Assembly (NCBI RefSeq): GCF_005860795.2
Contig: NZ_CP058350.1
Span: forward strand, 2,386,501 to 2,450,500
Reading direction: 5' to 3'
Length of the DNA stretch: 64,000 bases
Origin: Peteryoungia desertarenae
Lineage (GTDB): Bacteria > Pseudomonadota > Alphaproteobacteria > Rhizobiales > Rhizobiaceae
The notes under the pieces are model-generated. The model did not search any database, was not told where the DNA came from, and saw only the letters and a list, made by a program, of their open reading frames with translations. Position 1 is the first letter of the stretch. Every line of letters begins with the position of its first letter. The position numbers were made by a program, and so were the translations under genes. Positions 54,086 through 61,444 of the stretch are shown here, in pieces.

Positions 54086-54265
54086 ATGACCACCACCACC
54101 ACCCCCACGCTTGCCGACATCGCGGATCGCTTGGAACGCCTTGCCCCCTGTCACCGCGATCCAGACCGCTATTTCGAAGAGAAGTCTGAACTGGTCGCCG
54201 AATTGCGCCGGCTGGCAGCCAACGACAACAAGCCGCCGCGCGTCAGGCGCAGCGAATGGTTGTAG
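54086..54265 (+). CDS. Small protein of unknown function
   Basis: 59 residues ('LADIADRLERLAPCHRDPDRYFEEKSELVAELRRLAANDN...'), a predicted helical hairpin with a basic end and the AANDN motif. ATG 54086 lies directly after the iteron array with a purine-rich upstream segment. No family recognised. Confidence 0.6.
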   Translation: MTTTTTPTLADIADRLERLAPCHRDPDRYFEEKSELVAELRRLAANDNKPPRVRRSEWL

Positions 54266-54645
54266 GGGTACGCCCTAGTTGGGACCTGGGATTGCATTAC
54301 AGCCCAAGCGGGTAGGCAGGCCCGATTTCCCTGTCGCTGCAAAAAATTGAACAAGTCATTTCTTTCCGTTCAGTTTTATTGAACACTTACGGAAAGCCTT
54401 GCGCGGCAATTGATTGCGCGCAATTGAATGTGCCGGGCAAAAGGAAATTTCGGGTTTGGGAAAGGGAAGTCGGTCAGCCCAAAAAAGGGCGCGCGCCGTT
54501 ACACTATAATAGGAGAAAAGTCAACTACCGCCATAAAATAAACATCTTCATGTTCTACACTTTCACAATCGGCGAAAGTCCGATTCGCAGCCAAAACAAT
54601 AAGCCGACCAACCGGCACGCAATCCCAAACAGGGACAAACGCAAG
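54266..54645 (+). promoter_or_regulatory. Long AT-rich leader with palindromes (regulatory region)
   Basis: About 380 bases without a convincing gene, much more AT-rich than its surroundings. It contains GTTCA-N7-TGAAC (54370-54386), a second TTGAAC at about 54348, and the repeated block GCAATTGA at about 54405-54428. This probably holds the promoter and operators of the downstream late genes. The open frame through it to the next gene has atypical codon use and I reject it as coding. Confidence 0.5.
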
Positions 54646-55512
54646 ATGACAAACACAAAGCGGCCCGTTGCCGCAAACGATAACACGCCGCGCGATGCCG
54701 GCGAGTTCGCCACGCTTGCCGATCGCCGCGCGTGGCTGGCAACATTGCCCGACAAGGCCGCGCCCGTCATGGCCTGGCCGACGCTTGAGCGCTTGGCGCG
54801 GCTTCCTTCCCCTTCCGCGGCGGCGGCCTTATGGCGGTACGCCAAACTGATGGACCCGCACAAATTCCCGACCGCAGATAACGACAACGACCCAGATGCT
54901 GCCGATCTGGATTGCGAGTTGCGCCACGAAGTCCGACCGACAGTAAAGGAGCTGATGGCGGCAGCAGGAAGACCGGCCCGCGTGGTCTATCAGGTCGATG
55001 CAGTCGGCTGGAGTATCATCCGCAAAAGCTGGAAACCGCATTGCACCGCGTCCGGCGTCGAGCTTGGCAGCCTAACCTTCAGAAACGGTAAGTTAGTGTC
55101 GTGGGGGAAGACGACGAAGGGCAAAGACTTGAAGCCCGTCGAGCGCCAACGAATGCCGAAAGGCGCGGCGAGCTCCGCACGGCTGGAATCCGACATTCGT
55201 TTCCTTCTTTCATCGAAGGCGCCGATCGCCAAGGGCGCGTTTTTCTTTGGCGGCAAGAAAGGCAAAAAGGGGACCGGAACCCAGCCCGACATCGGCGACC
55301 ACGCCGCAGCGGAAGAGCTGGCGCGCAATCAGCATCGGCAGGCCGTCCGCCTGGCGCTTGGCGAGAAGGTGTGGATCCTTGATGCCGCCATCACAGACGC
55401 CACGGCGCGGGAGATCGGCGAACTTATGGGCTTCACCGGCAAGACCGCAGAACGGCGCGGAATCGCCGCAATCAATGACGCGATAGCGGCTTTTGAAAAA
55501 ATCGCGGCCTGA
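54646..55512 (+). CDS. Element protein of unknown function, C-terminal HTH-like region
   Basis: 288 residues from ATG 54646. The N-terminus has AANDN and a helical block ('FATLADRRAWLATLPDKAAPVMAWPTLERLARLPS'), the middle a second DNDND stretch and beta-rich part ('RPARVVYQVDAVGWSIIRKSW'). A Gly/Lys-rich loop follows, and the C-terminus ('GEKVWILDAAITDATAREIGELMGFTGKTAERRGIAAINDAIAAF') looks like a helix-turn-helix. Not recognised; it could be a late-gene regulator or a packaging helper. Two terminators follow it, separating it from the capsid genes. Confidence 0.7.
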   Translation: MTNTKRPVAANDNTPRDAGEFATLADRRAWLATLPDKAAPVMAWPTLERLARLPSPSAAAALWRYAKLMDPHKFPTADNDNDPDAADLDCELRHEVRPTVKELMAAAGRPARVVYQVDAVGWSIIRKSWKPHCTASGVELGSLTFRNGKLVSWGKTTKGKDLKPVERQRMPKGAASSARLESDIRFLLSSKAPIAKGAFFFGGKKGKKGTGTQPDIGDHAAAEELARNQHRQAVRLALGEKVWILDAAITDATAREIGELMGFTGKTAERRGIAAINDAIAAFEKIAA

Positions 55513-55551
55513 CTGTCCCTAAAGTCATTCGCCGATCCGTATTTATTTGAG

Positions 55552-55575
55552 AGGCCCGTTCGTCGGGCCTTTTTC
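55552..55575 (+). terminator. First of two tandem terminators
   Basis: AGGCCCG (55552-55558), loop TTCGT, CGGGCCT (55564-55570), then a T-run. It lies 40 bases after the 288-residue protein. Confidence 0.85.
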
Positions 55576-55591
55576 TTGCGCAGTCCCATTC

Positions 55592-55616
55592 GCCCGCTTC
55601 GAGCGGGCTTTTTTTT
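55592..55616 (+). terminator. Second of two tandem terminators
   Basis: GCCCGCT (55592-55598), loop TCG, AGCGGGC (55602-55608), then eight T. Two strong terminators in a row isolate the replication side from the capsid operon, so the capsid genes need their own promoter or antitermination. Confidence 0.85.
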
Positions 55617-55652
55617 CACCCGCAACAATTCAACGACGTATCGGAGAACGAA

Positions 55653-56054
55653 TTGACGACAATTCGCACCCCGCCTGACTGGCACGACCATGATTTCAGG
55701 CTGCAACAAATTTCAAAATTCGCGGGCATGCCCGCGACGACCGTCGACGGCTGGCTCGCCACGGCACGCGCCCAAGGTCACGCGCCCGGCGTCATGGCTG
55801 GCCGGTTTAGGTGGCTTTCCGCCTATCACGTTTTCGCAGTCGCGCTGCTGGCGAAGCTGGGAGCAACAGGATTCCCGATAACGCCAACTGCGATTTTCAG
55901 CGCCTTTGACTTCGCGGCCAGCGACGCGCCGGGGGATTACTGGACCGTCGCCGACCATGATGGGGCCAAAGTCACCGTGGACGCGTGGCTGGCCTTCGCG
56001 GCGGTAAAATATTGGGCGGAAAGGGAAAGGGCGCGAAATGACCGAAATTCTTAA
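55653..56054 (+). CDS. HTH-like phage protein
   Basis: 133 residues starting at TTG 55653, with GGAG 6 bases upstream. The N-terminal part looks like a MerR-type HTH ('DFRLQQISKFAGMPATTVDGWLATARAQGHAPGVMAGRFRWLSAYHVFAVALLAKL'), the C-terminus is acidic. I recall such proteins upstream of the protease-capsid fusion in alphaproteobacterial prophages; function unknown. It overlaps the capsid gene by 17 bases, a sign of translational coupling. Confidence 0.7.
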   Translation: MTTIRTPPDWHDHDFRLQQISKFAGMPATTVDGWLATARAQGHAPGVMAGRFRWLSAYHVFAVALLAKLGATGFPITPTAIFSAFDFAASDAPGDYWTVADHDGAKVTVDAWLAFAAVKYWAERERARNDRNS

Positions 56055-57798
56055 ACGTGAAGCCGGGCGGCTATCCAGTTTCGACCCGGAAGCACGAACG
56101 GTTGACCTTGTTCTGGCAACTGAGGCACCCGTTCGCCGGCGTTCCTACCAGGGCGACTTCGACGAAATTCTTGTCGTGTCGAAGGCCGCGATCAATGCCG
56201 AACGCTTGGACGGCATGTCGTTCCTAGACCAACACGACGCTTACAGCGGCCTTGATTCCCGGCTTGGATCGATCGTGCCGGGCAGCCTGAGGTTCGAAGG
56301 CAAGACCGCGATTGTCACCGCGAAAATCAGCCGGAATCCGAAGGGCGAAGCGTTGTTTCGCGATTTGGAGGACGGCCACACGTTGCCAGTGTCAGTCGGT
56401 TATTCAATCGACACACAAGAAAAAACGGAAGCCCGAAACGGCGCCGTTGCCACTGTCCGCGCGACCCGCTGGACCCCAATGGAAATTAGCGTTGTGAGCG
56501 TGCCGGCGGACCCGGCTGCAACTACACGTAATCTGGAGAACCAAATGACCACCACCACACACACCCGTTCTGCCGCCGATGAGGCGACCATTGTTGACCT
56601 GGCGACCCGTGCCGGCTTTCCCGCCATGGCCGCAGAGGCCCTTCGAGGCAATGAAACGCTTGCCGATTTCCGTGCACGGCTGATCGATGCTTTGGCGGAA
56701 AAGGACGAAGCGACCGCCATCAATTCAAACGTTCGCCTGGACGTGGGCAACGATCGCCAGCGCGGCGCCGCCGAAGCCATGGCCGACGCCCTGATGACCC
56801 GACTCGATCCAGCCCACAAGCCCGCAAGCGCCTCGCGCGAATTCGTCGGCCTGTCCGTTCCGGAATTGGCCCGCCGCTGCATCGAAATGACCGGAACCGA
56901 CACCCGCGGCATGTCCGCCGCTCAGCTGGTCACGCGCGGCCTGCACTCCACGGCTGACTTTCCGGAAATCTTGGCGAACGCGGCCAACAAGCGATTGCAG
57001 GCGGAATTCGCGATGGTGCCCAGCGCATTGAAGCGGACCGCACGCCAGTCGAGCGCCCGCGATTTCAAGGCGAAAACCACGGTCAAACTGTCGGCGGCGC
57101 CCGACCTTCTGCGGGTCAACGAGCATGGCGAATTCCGACGTGGCACGATGGTTGAAGCCAAGGAATCGTATCGCGTCGAAACCTTCGGCCGGATTTTCGG
57201 CGTCAGCCGCCAGGCTTTGGTCAACGACGACCTCGGCGCATTCGCTGGCGCCGCCGCGAAGATGGGCGCCGCAGCCGGCGTGTTTGAAGCGAAAACCCTG
57301 GCCGCACTGCTGGAAAGCAACCCGGTTATGGCGGATGGTAAGGCCGTTTTCCATGCCGACCACAAGAACCTTGGAACGGGCGCGTTGACGATGGGCAACC
57401 TGGCCGCCGGGCGCCTCTTGTTCCGCAAGCAGGTCGGTTTGTCTGGCGATCTGGTTGACCTTGCACCGCGGTTCCTTGTCGTGCCGAGCGAGCTCGAAAC
57501 CGAGGCCGAACAACTCCTTGCGGACATCGCAGCCGCCAAAACGGAAGACGTGCCGGCAGCGGCGCGCAACTTGGAACTGGTGGTCGAACCCCGCCTGACC
57601 AATCCCACCGCATGGTATTTGGCCGCCGCACCTGGGCAGGTTGAAGGGCTGGAATATTCGTATCTCGAAGGATTCGAGGGGCCGTATTTCGAGACCCGCC
57701 GCGGCTTCGATGTCGATGGCGTGGAGATCAAGGTTCGTTTGGACTTTGGGGCCGCGTTCCTTGAACACAGGTCTTGGGTGAAGTCACCGGGCGCCTGA
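56038..57798 (+). CDS. Prohead protease / major capsid protein fusion
   Basis: 586 residues. Residues 1-165 are an HK97-type prohead protease with catalytic His in 'SFLDQHDAYSG' (H66) and Ser in 'GHTLPVSVGYS' (S119). A scaffold-like linker (about 166-330) is followed by a Mu gpT-like major capsid domain (about 335-586: 'FKAKTTVKLSAAPDLLRVNEHGEFRRGTM', 'GRIFGVSRQALVNDDLGAF', 'NPVMADGKAVFHADHKN'). Fused protease-MCP proteins are known in prophages of alphaproteobacteria. One gene thus supplies shell, scaffold and maturation enzyme. Confidence 0.9.
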   Translation: MTEILKREAGRLSSFDPEARTVDLVLATEAPVRRRSYQGDFDEILVVSKAAINAERLDGMSFLDQHDAYSGLDSRLGSIVPGSLRFEGKTAIVTAKISRNPKGEALFRDLEDGHTLPVSVGYSIDTQEKTEARNGAVATVRATRWTPMEISVVSVPADPAATTRNLENQMTTTTHTRSAADEATIVDLATRAGFPAMAAEALRGNETLADFRARLIDALAEKDEATAINSNVRLDVGNDRQRGAAEAMADALMTRLDPAHKPASASREFVGLSVPELARRCIEMTGTDTRGMSAAQLVTRGLHSTADFPEILANAANKRLQAEFAMVPSALKRTARQSSARDFKAKTTVKLSAAPDLLRVNEHGEFRRGTMVEAKESYRVETFGRIFGVSRQALVNDDLGAFAGAAAKMGAAAGVFEAKTLAALLESNPVMADGKAVFHADHKNLGTGALTMGNLAAGRLLFRKQVGLSGDLVDLAPRFLVVPSELETEAEQLLADIAAAKTEDVPAAARNLELVVEPRLTNPTAWYLAAAPGQVEGLEYSYLEGFEGPYFETRRGFDVDGVEIKVRLDFGAAFLEHRSWVKSPGA

Positions 57799-57825
57799 TA
57801 TTCAGGTTATTAATCAATAGCTTAG

Positions 57826-57847
57826 CGGCGCTCCTCACGGGGCGCCG
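57826..57847 (+). terminator. Hairpin after the capsid gene
   Basis: CGGCGCTCC pairs with GGGGCGCCG (one G-U) around TCAC, followed by a weak T-tract. It may partially end transcription so that capsid mRNA exceeds tail mRNA. Confidence 0.45.
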
Positions 57848-57873
57848 TTTCCCTTTCTGAAAAGGAAACCGAG

Positions 57874-58242
57874 ATGAAATTCGAGATCAAAAACCCGCGA
57901 AAGACCCGTTCAGAGTTCGGCTTTGTGATGACGTTCGACGTGCAATTTAATGCGATTTTGCTACGCGGCTGCGCCTTGCGGCGCGTTGAACAATACCCCG
58001 ATCAACTGACTTTTGCGACCATTCGCGAGCAGGGCGAACGCCTGCCAGCCTTTGCGATTTCGCCAAATGTGAAGGATGAGATCGGGCGCGACGCGGTTGC
58101 GCTCTATAACGGATGGACCGGCAAAAACATGAGATTCGCGTCGCCACGCGAGTTCGCCGAACCCGCACCCGCGCCCGACGCCGGGCTAAAGAAGATGCTT
58201 TCGGCCGGCGAAGCGGACTGCCTTCGGGAGTCTGGCCTATGA
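57874..58242 (+). CDS. Phage-type protein of unknown function
   Basis: 122 residues. The first half is a beta-rich acidic/basic mix ('RSEFGFVMTFDVQFNAILLRGCALRRVEQ'), the middle 'FAISPNVKDEIGRDAVALYNGW', with a Pro/Ala-rich tail. Not recognised. It occupies the place where head-tail or tail completion genes usually sit but does not resemble them. ATGA overlap with the next gene. Confidence 0.65.
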   Translation: MKFEIKNPRKTRSEFGFVMTFDVQFNAILLRGCALRRVEQYPDQLTFATIREQGERLPAFAISPNVKDEIGRDAVALYNGWTGKNMRFASPREFAEPAPAPDAGLKKMLSAGEADCLRESGL

Positions 58243-58502
58243 TTGGCGTCGCGCTCAAAGACGGCGTTTTGCACCAAGGCCGCCATATCACCCGCCTGGA
58301 CTTCCGGCCGATCACCGCCGCCGATCTGGACATGATTGCCGAGATGGACGCCACCCACGCCGGCAGCGTGCTGCGCGTGGTGTCACACTTCACCGGCGCG
58401 CCCTATGAGGCCCTGCAATTTTTGACGATCGACGATTTCGCGGCGGCTGTCGCGACGCTTGGGAAGCTGTTTGAGCGTCATACAATTAAGGTTCGACAAT
58501 GA
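58239..58502 (+). CDS. Tail assembly chaperone-like protein (Mu gp41/GpE group)
   Basis: 87 residues: 'ITRLDFRPITAADLDMIAEMDA' and 'VSHFTGAPYEALQFLTIDDFAAAVATLGKLF', the pattern of the small tail assembly chaperones encoded just before tape measure genes in Mu- and P2-like phages. It overlaps both neighbours by ATGA. In phages this protein keeps the tape measure soluble until the tube forms. No slippery-sequence extension is seen. Confidence 0.7.
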   Translation: MIGVALKDGVLHQGRHITRLDFRPITAADLDMIAEMDATHAGSVLRVVSHFTGAPYEALQFLTIDDFAAAVATLGKLFERHTIKVRQ

Positions 58503-60625
58503 CTGTTTTGAAAAGCCAGCTTCACTTGACGTTGCTGGACCGCGTCACGGCACCGGCACGCGGTATCACTGCCACGATGGGCGCACTAACCGCGCGCATG
58601 AACGCGTTGCGTGCCCCCTTGGCAGGCGTCACCAGCCAGCTTTTAGCGTTGGGCGCCGGCTATGTCGGCGCGACGGCTGGATTCGCCGGCACGTTTTCGG
58701 CGGCCAGCAACATGCAGGCGGCATTGACCGAAGTCGGCATCAAGGCCGGTCTTTCGAATGACGCCCTCGCCGAAATGCAGCGCCGCCTGACAGCGCTTTC
58801 CGGCCCCACAAATCAGATGACCGCCGACCTTGTTGCGGCGGTCGATGTCATGGTCGGCATGGGCCTTTCGGCTGACGAAGCCGTCGGCGCGGTCGGCGCC
58901 GTTGGTAAGGCCGCGACCGCAACCGGCGCAACGATTGCCGACCTTTCTTCGGCCACCGTTTCGGTTATGCAAAATTTGCGCGTGCCTGCCGATCAGATGA
59001 CGGCGGCCTTGGACGCTATGGCATCGGCTGGGAACAATGGCGCCTTCGAATTGCGTGCAATGGCGCAATATATACCCGCATTAGGTGCAGCTTATCAGAG
59101 TTTTGGGCAACAAGGCGTCGGTGCCGTGGCTGACTTGGCAAGCGCCTTGCAGATCGTGCGCACCGGCACCGGCGACGAAGCGACCGCCGCCAACGCCTTG
59201 GCAAACCTTCTGCAAAAATTGAACGCCCCCCAAACGCGCACCGCGTTCAAGAAGTTCGGCGTCGATCTTGGCAAGCGCATGGAGCAGGCGACCGCCAAGG
59301 GCATGACGCCGATCGAGGCCATCGCAGAGATTACCAACGAGACGCTGAAAGGCGACTTGTCGAAAATGGGTGATCTGTTTGCCGATTCGGAAGTGCAGCG
59401 CGCACTAAGGCCGCTTCTGCAAAACCTTGCCGAGTACCGCCGAATTCGCGACGAAGCGAACCGGGCGGACGGAACCGTCGCCGATAGTTTCAATCGCCGG
59501 ATGCAGGACGCAAATCAGAAGATCCAGGCTTTCCGCATTCGGATGCAGAACGCCGGCGCGGCAATCGGCGCGAACCTATTGGAACCGATAGGGCGGCTGG
59601 CCGACCATCTTTCCTACATCTTCGACACCGCGGACCAACGCGTGACGGTTTTTGACCGGATGGGAACGGCAATCAAGTCTTTCTTCGCTGGCTTGGGGCT
59701 TGGCGACGGCGGGCTTAAGTCTTTGTCGGAGATGCTGTTTGGCATTGCCGGCCCGGATGGCGTGGCGGCTGGCGAAGAATTGGGGCGGATTTCGTACAAG
59801 TTCCGGCAGTTCGGTGAAAGCGTCAGGAAGGCAGCCGACGCGGTGCGCAATAGTCCGATAGGTTCCTTTTTAGTCGAGCTCGGCGCGGTCCTGGGCGGGC
59901 TTGTCATGAGCCGATGGTTCCGTCTCTTTGCCATCGCGGCTGGCATCGCGGCTATTGTTTCGGCAGTTCAAGGCGCGGATTCGATCGGCGCTTTCGTGGA
60001 GAACCTGAAGCAGCTAAGCGTCATGGAATGGGCCGGCGTGGCAGCCGGCCTGATCCTGATTGCAACGCAAGCAAAGGCCGCAACCGACGCCTTACGCGCC
60101 TTGCGTGGCGTGTCGGCGCCGAAGGGCACACCGACCCCGAAGGGCGCACCAGCGGCACCTACAAAGCCCGGCGGCGGGTTAATGTCGTGGCTGTTAGGCG
60201 GCGCGGTCCTGGGCGGCCTGTCGGCGTTTATCGACGAAGTAAGGACGGGCAAAAGCATCAACCCGACCGGCGACGTCATACCGTCACCGGCGCAGGCGCT
60301 TCACCAGCTTTTCAAGCTAATGGGCGACACCGGCACCCCCGGCAAGTACGCCAACGAGGCGGCAGCCATGCGGGCGGAGCAAGATCGCTTCAACGTGTTT
60401 GGCGGCGGTGTTACAACGGACACTTTGCGCCAAGCGTTCGCGCCGCAAGGCACGCAGGACGTTCGGGTGACTAATCCGCCACCATCGCCGGTCATCAACT
60501 ACAGTCCGTCGTTTGTTATCAACGGCGCGATTAGTCCGGAGGACCTGGCGCGCCGAACCAATGACGCGCTCGGCTACCTGGCTAAAACGGCAGTCGACGG
60601 CCATCTCGGCGGCGCACCTTATTGA
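58499..60625 (+). CDS. Phage tail tape measure protein
   Basis: 708 residues. The N-terminal TP901-type region has 'SAASNMQAALTEVGIKAGLSNDALAEM', 'TADLVAAVDVMVGMGLSADEAVGAVGAVGKAATATGATIADL' and 'AANALANLLQKLN'. A helical ruler part follows, then hydrophobic segments (about 460-500, 515-535) that can cross the membrane during DNA entry, and a C-terminal strand. By the usual rule of about 0.15 nm per residue it would specify a tail of roughly 100 nm. It is the only large tail gene in the element. ATGA overlap with the chaperone-like gene. Confidence 0.9.
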   Translation: MTVLKSQLHLTLLDRVTAPARGITATMGALTARMNALRAPLAGVTSQLLALGAGYVGATAGFAGTFSAASNMQAALTEVGIKAGLSNDALAEMQRRLTALSGPTNQMTADLVAAVDVMVGMGLSADEAVGAVGAVGKAATATGATIADLSSATVSVMQNLRVPADQMTAALDAMASAGNNGAFELRAMAQYIPALGAAYQSFGQQGVGAVADLASALQIVRTGTGDEATAANALANLLQKLNAPQTRTAFKKFGVDLGKRMEQATAKGMTPIEAIAEITNETLKGDLSKMGDLFADSEVQRALRPLLQNLAEYRRIRDEANRADGTVADSFNRRMQDANQKIQAFRIRMQNAGAAIGANLLEPIGRLADHLSYIFDTADQRVTVFDRMGTAIKSFFAGLGLGDGGLKSLSEMLFGIAGPDGVAAGEELGRISYKFRQFGESVRKAADAVRNSPIGSFLVELGAVLGGLVMSRWFRLFAIAAGIAAIVSAVQGADSIGAFVENLKQLSVMEWAGVAAGLILIATQAKAATDALRALRGVSAPKGTPTPKGAPAAPTKPGGGLMSWLLGGAVLGGLSAFIDEVRTGKSINPTGDVIPSPAQALHQLFKLMGDTGTPGKYANEAAAMRAEQDRFNVFGGGVTTDTLRQAFAPQGTQDVRVTNPPPSPVINYSPSFVINGAISPEDLARRTNDALGYLAKTAVDGHLGGAPY

Positions 60626-60632
60626 CAATCAT

Positions 60633-60658
60633 GGGCGCGCCTTCGGGCGCGTCCTATC
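60633..60658 (+). terminator. Hairpin after the tape measure gene
   Basis: GGGCGCGCC pairs with GGCGCGTCC (one G-U) around a TTCG tetraloop at 60633-60654, followed by TATCTT. Likely end of the late operon. Confidence 0.55.
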
Positions 60659-60779
60659 TTACGTGCGCGTAACACCAGTTCTACAAATTTGTCAAGAAAA
60701 CAATAGCTTCGGGGATTTTCTTGTTGACTTGGTTTAAGTTTTCCGCCACCTTGTTTTCACACAACAAGGAGCGAGCGAC

Positions 60780-60971
60780 ATGAAATCAGCATCAGGAAGA
60801 ATCGAGTTTGATCCAGAGTTCATTGACAGAATTCTTGACGAAATCGGCGAGAAGGCAGAGCGCGAATTCCGTAAATTCAATGGCGTATACGACGCGCCAA
60901 CTGAAAGCGAAGTCGCGTGGGCGACCAAAGTTTTGAAGTCGGCCGGCTTGATTAAGGATAGCGCGGCGTAG
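60780..60971 (+). CDS. Small protein of unknown function
   Basis: 63 residues, charged and helical ('EFDPEFIDRILDEIGEKAEREFRKFNGVYDAPTESEVAWATKVLKSAGLI'). AAGGAG lies 9 bases before ATG 60780, and the upstream 130 bases are AT-rich and promoter-like, so it is an independent unit with its own terminator. Such lone genes near an island end are often accessory or helper-interacting; the role is unknown. Confidence 0.65.
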   Translation: MKSASGRIEFDPEFIDRILDEIGEKAEREFRKFNGVYDAPTESEVAWATKVLKSAGLIKDSAA

Positions 60972-61010
60972 TCACCACCAACGAGGCCCACCAAGCCTAA
61001 CGAAACCGCG

Positions 61011-61042
61011 CGGCCCGCTCGTCTCAGGACTTGAGCGGGCCG
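61011..61042 (+). terminator. Terminator after the 63-residue gene
   Basis: CGGCCCGCTC (61011-61020) pairs perfectly with GAGCGGGCCG (61033-61042), followed by AAATCTTT. It lies between this gene and the converging HTH-like gene. Confidence 0.7.
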
Positions 61043-61069
61043 AAATCTTTGTGGGGCAGGGGCAATGCC

Positions 61070-61444
61070 CTAGCTTTCCGCGCTATCTGCGGCCGCCATC
61101 ATCTCTTGGAAGTATTTGAGCGAACGCTGCACCGACCGCGATGACATTCCGAACTTATCCGCAATCTGGTCTATTACCTGCCCGCTATTTCGTTCGGCCG
61201 GTTTGTGCATCTCCTCATACAGTTCGCCGATTTCATACCATCGCAAGGGCACCTTTGCCGGGCGCCCTTTCTGATCGTAGCTTTTGCCGTCCATGATGAG
61301 CGTGGAGACAAGCCGCAAAAATGGGCGACTGGAATAGCCTTGCTCAAGCAGTTTCACAATTTCCCGTCGGGCGAATTCATATTCGCCTTCCTTGATCCGC
61401 GAATTCAGTTCAACCGTGATGGCGCAAAACTCAATTTTCGCCAT
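61070..61444 (-). CDS. Protein of unknown function with C-terminal HTH-like region
   Basis: 124 residues: N-terminal helical part ('SRIKEGEYEFARREIVKLLEQGYSSRPFLRLVSTLI') and a C-terminal 'VIDQIADKFGMSSRSVQRSLKYFQEM' that reads as a helix-turn-helix. It starts 14 bases before the integrase stop on the same strand, so the two are coexpressed. This position suggests a control or recombination-direction function, which is inference only. Confidence 0.7.
   Translation of the reverse strand: MAKIEFCAITVELNSRIKEGEYEFARREIVKLLEQGYSSRPFLRLVSTLIMDGKSYDQKGRPAKVPLRWYEIGELYEEMHKPAERNSGQVIDQIADKFGMSSRSVQRSLKYFQEMMAAADSAES

Noticed and set aside
54348..54386. Possible LexA box in the element control region (GAAC/GTTC elements)
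   Set aside because: The GAAC and GTTC copies are not in the direct GAAC-N7-GAAC spacing; one pair is inverted, so I treat it as an unrelated palindrome.
54379..54645. N-terminal extension of the 288-residue element protein
   Set aside because: AT-rich, with palindromes and repeats and unlike the codon use of the rest; ATG 54646 is a better start.
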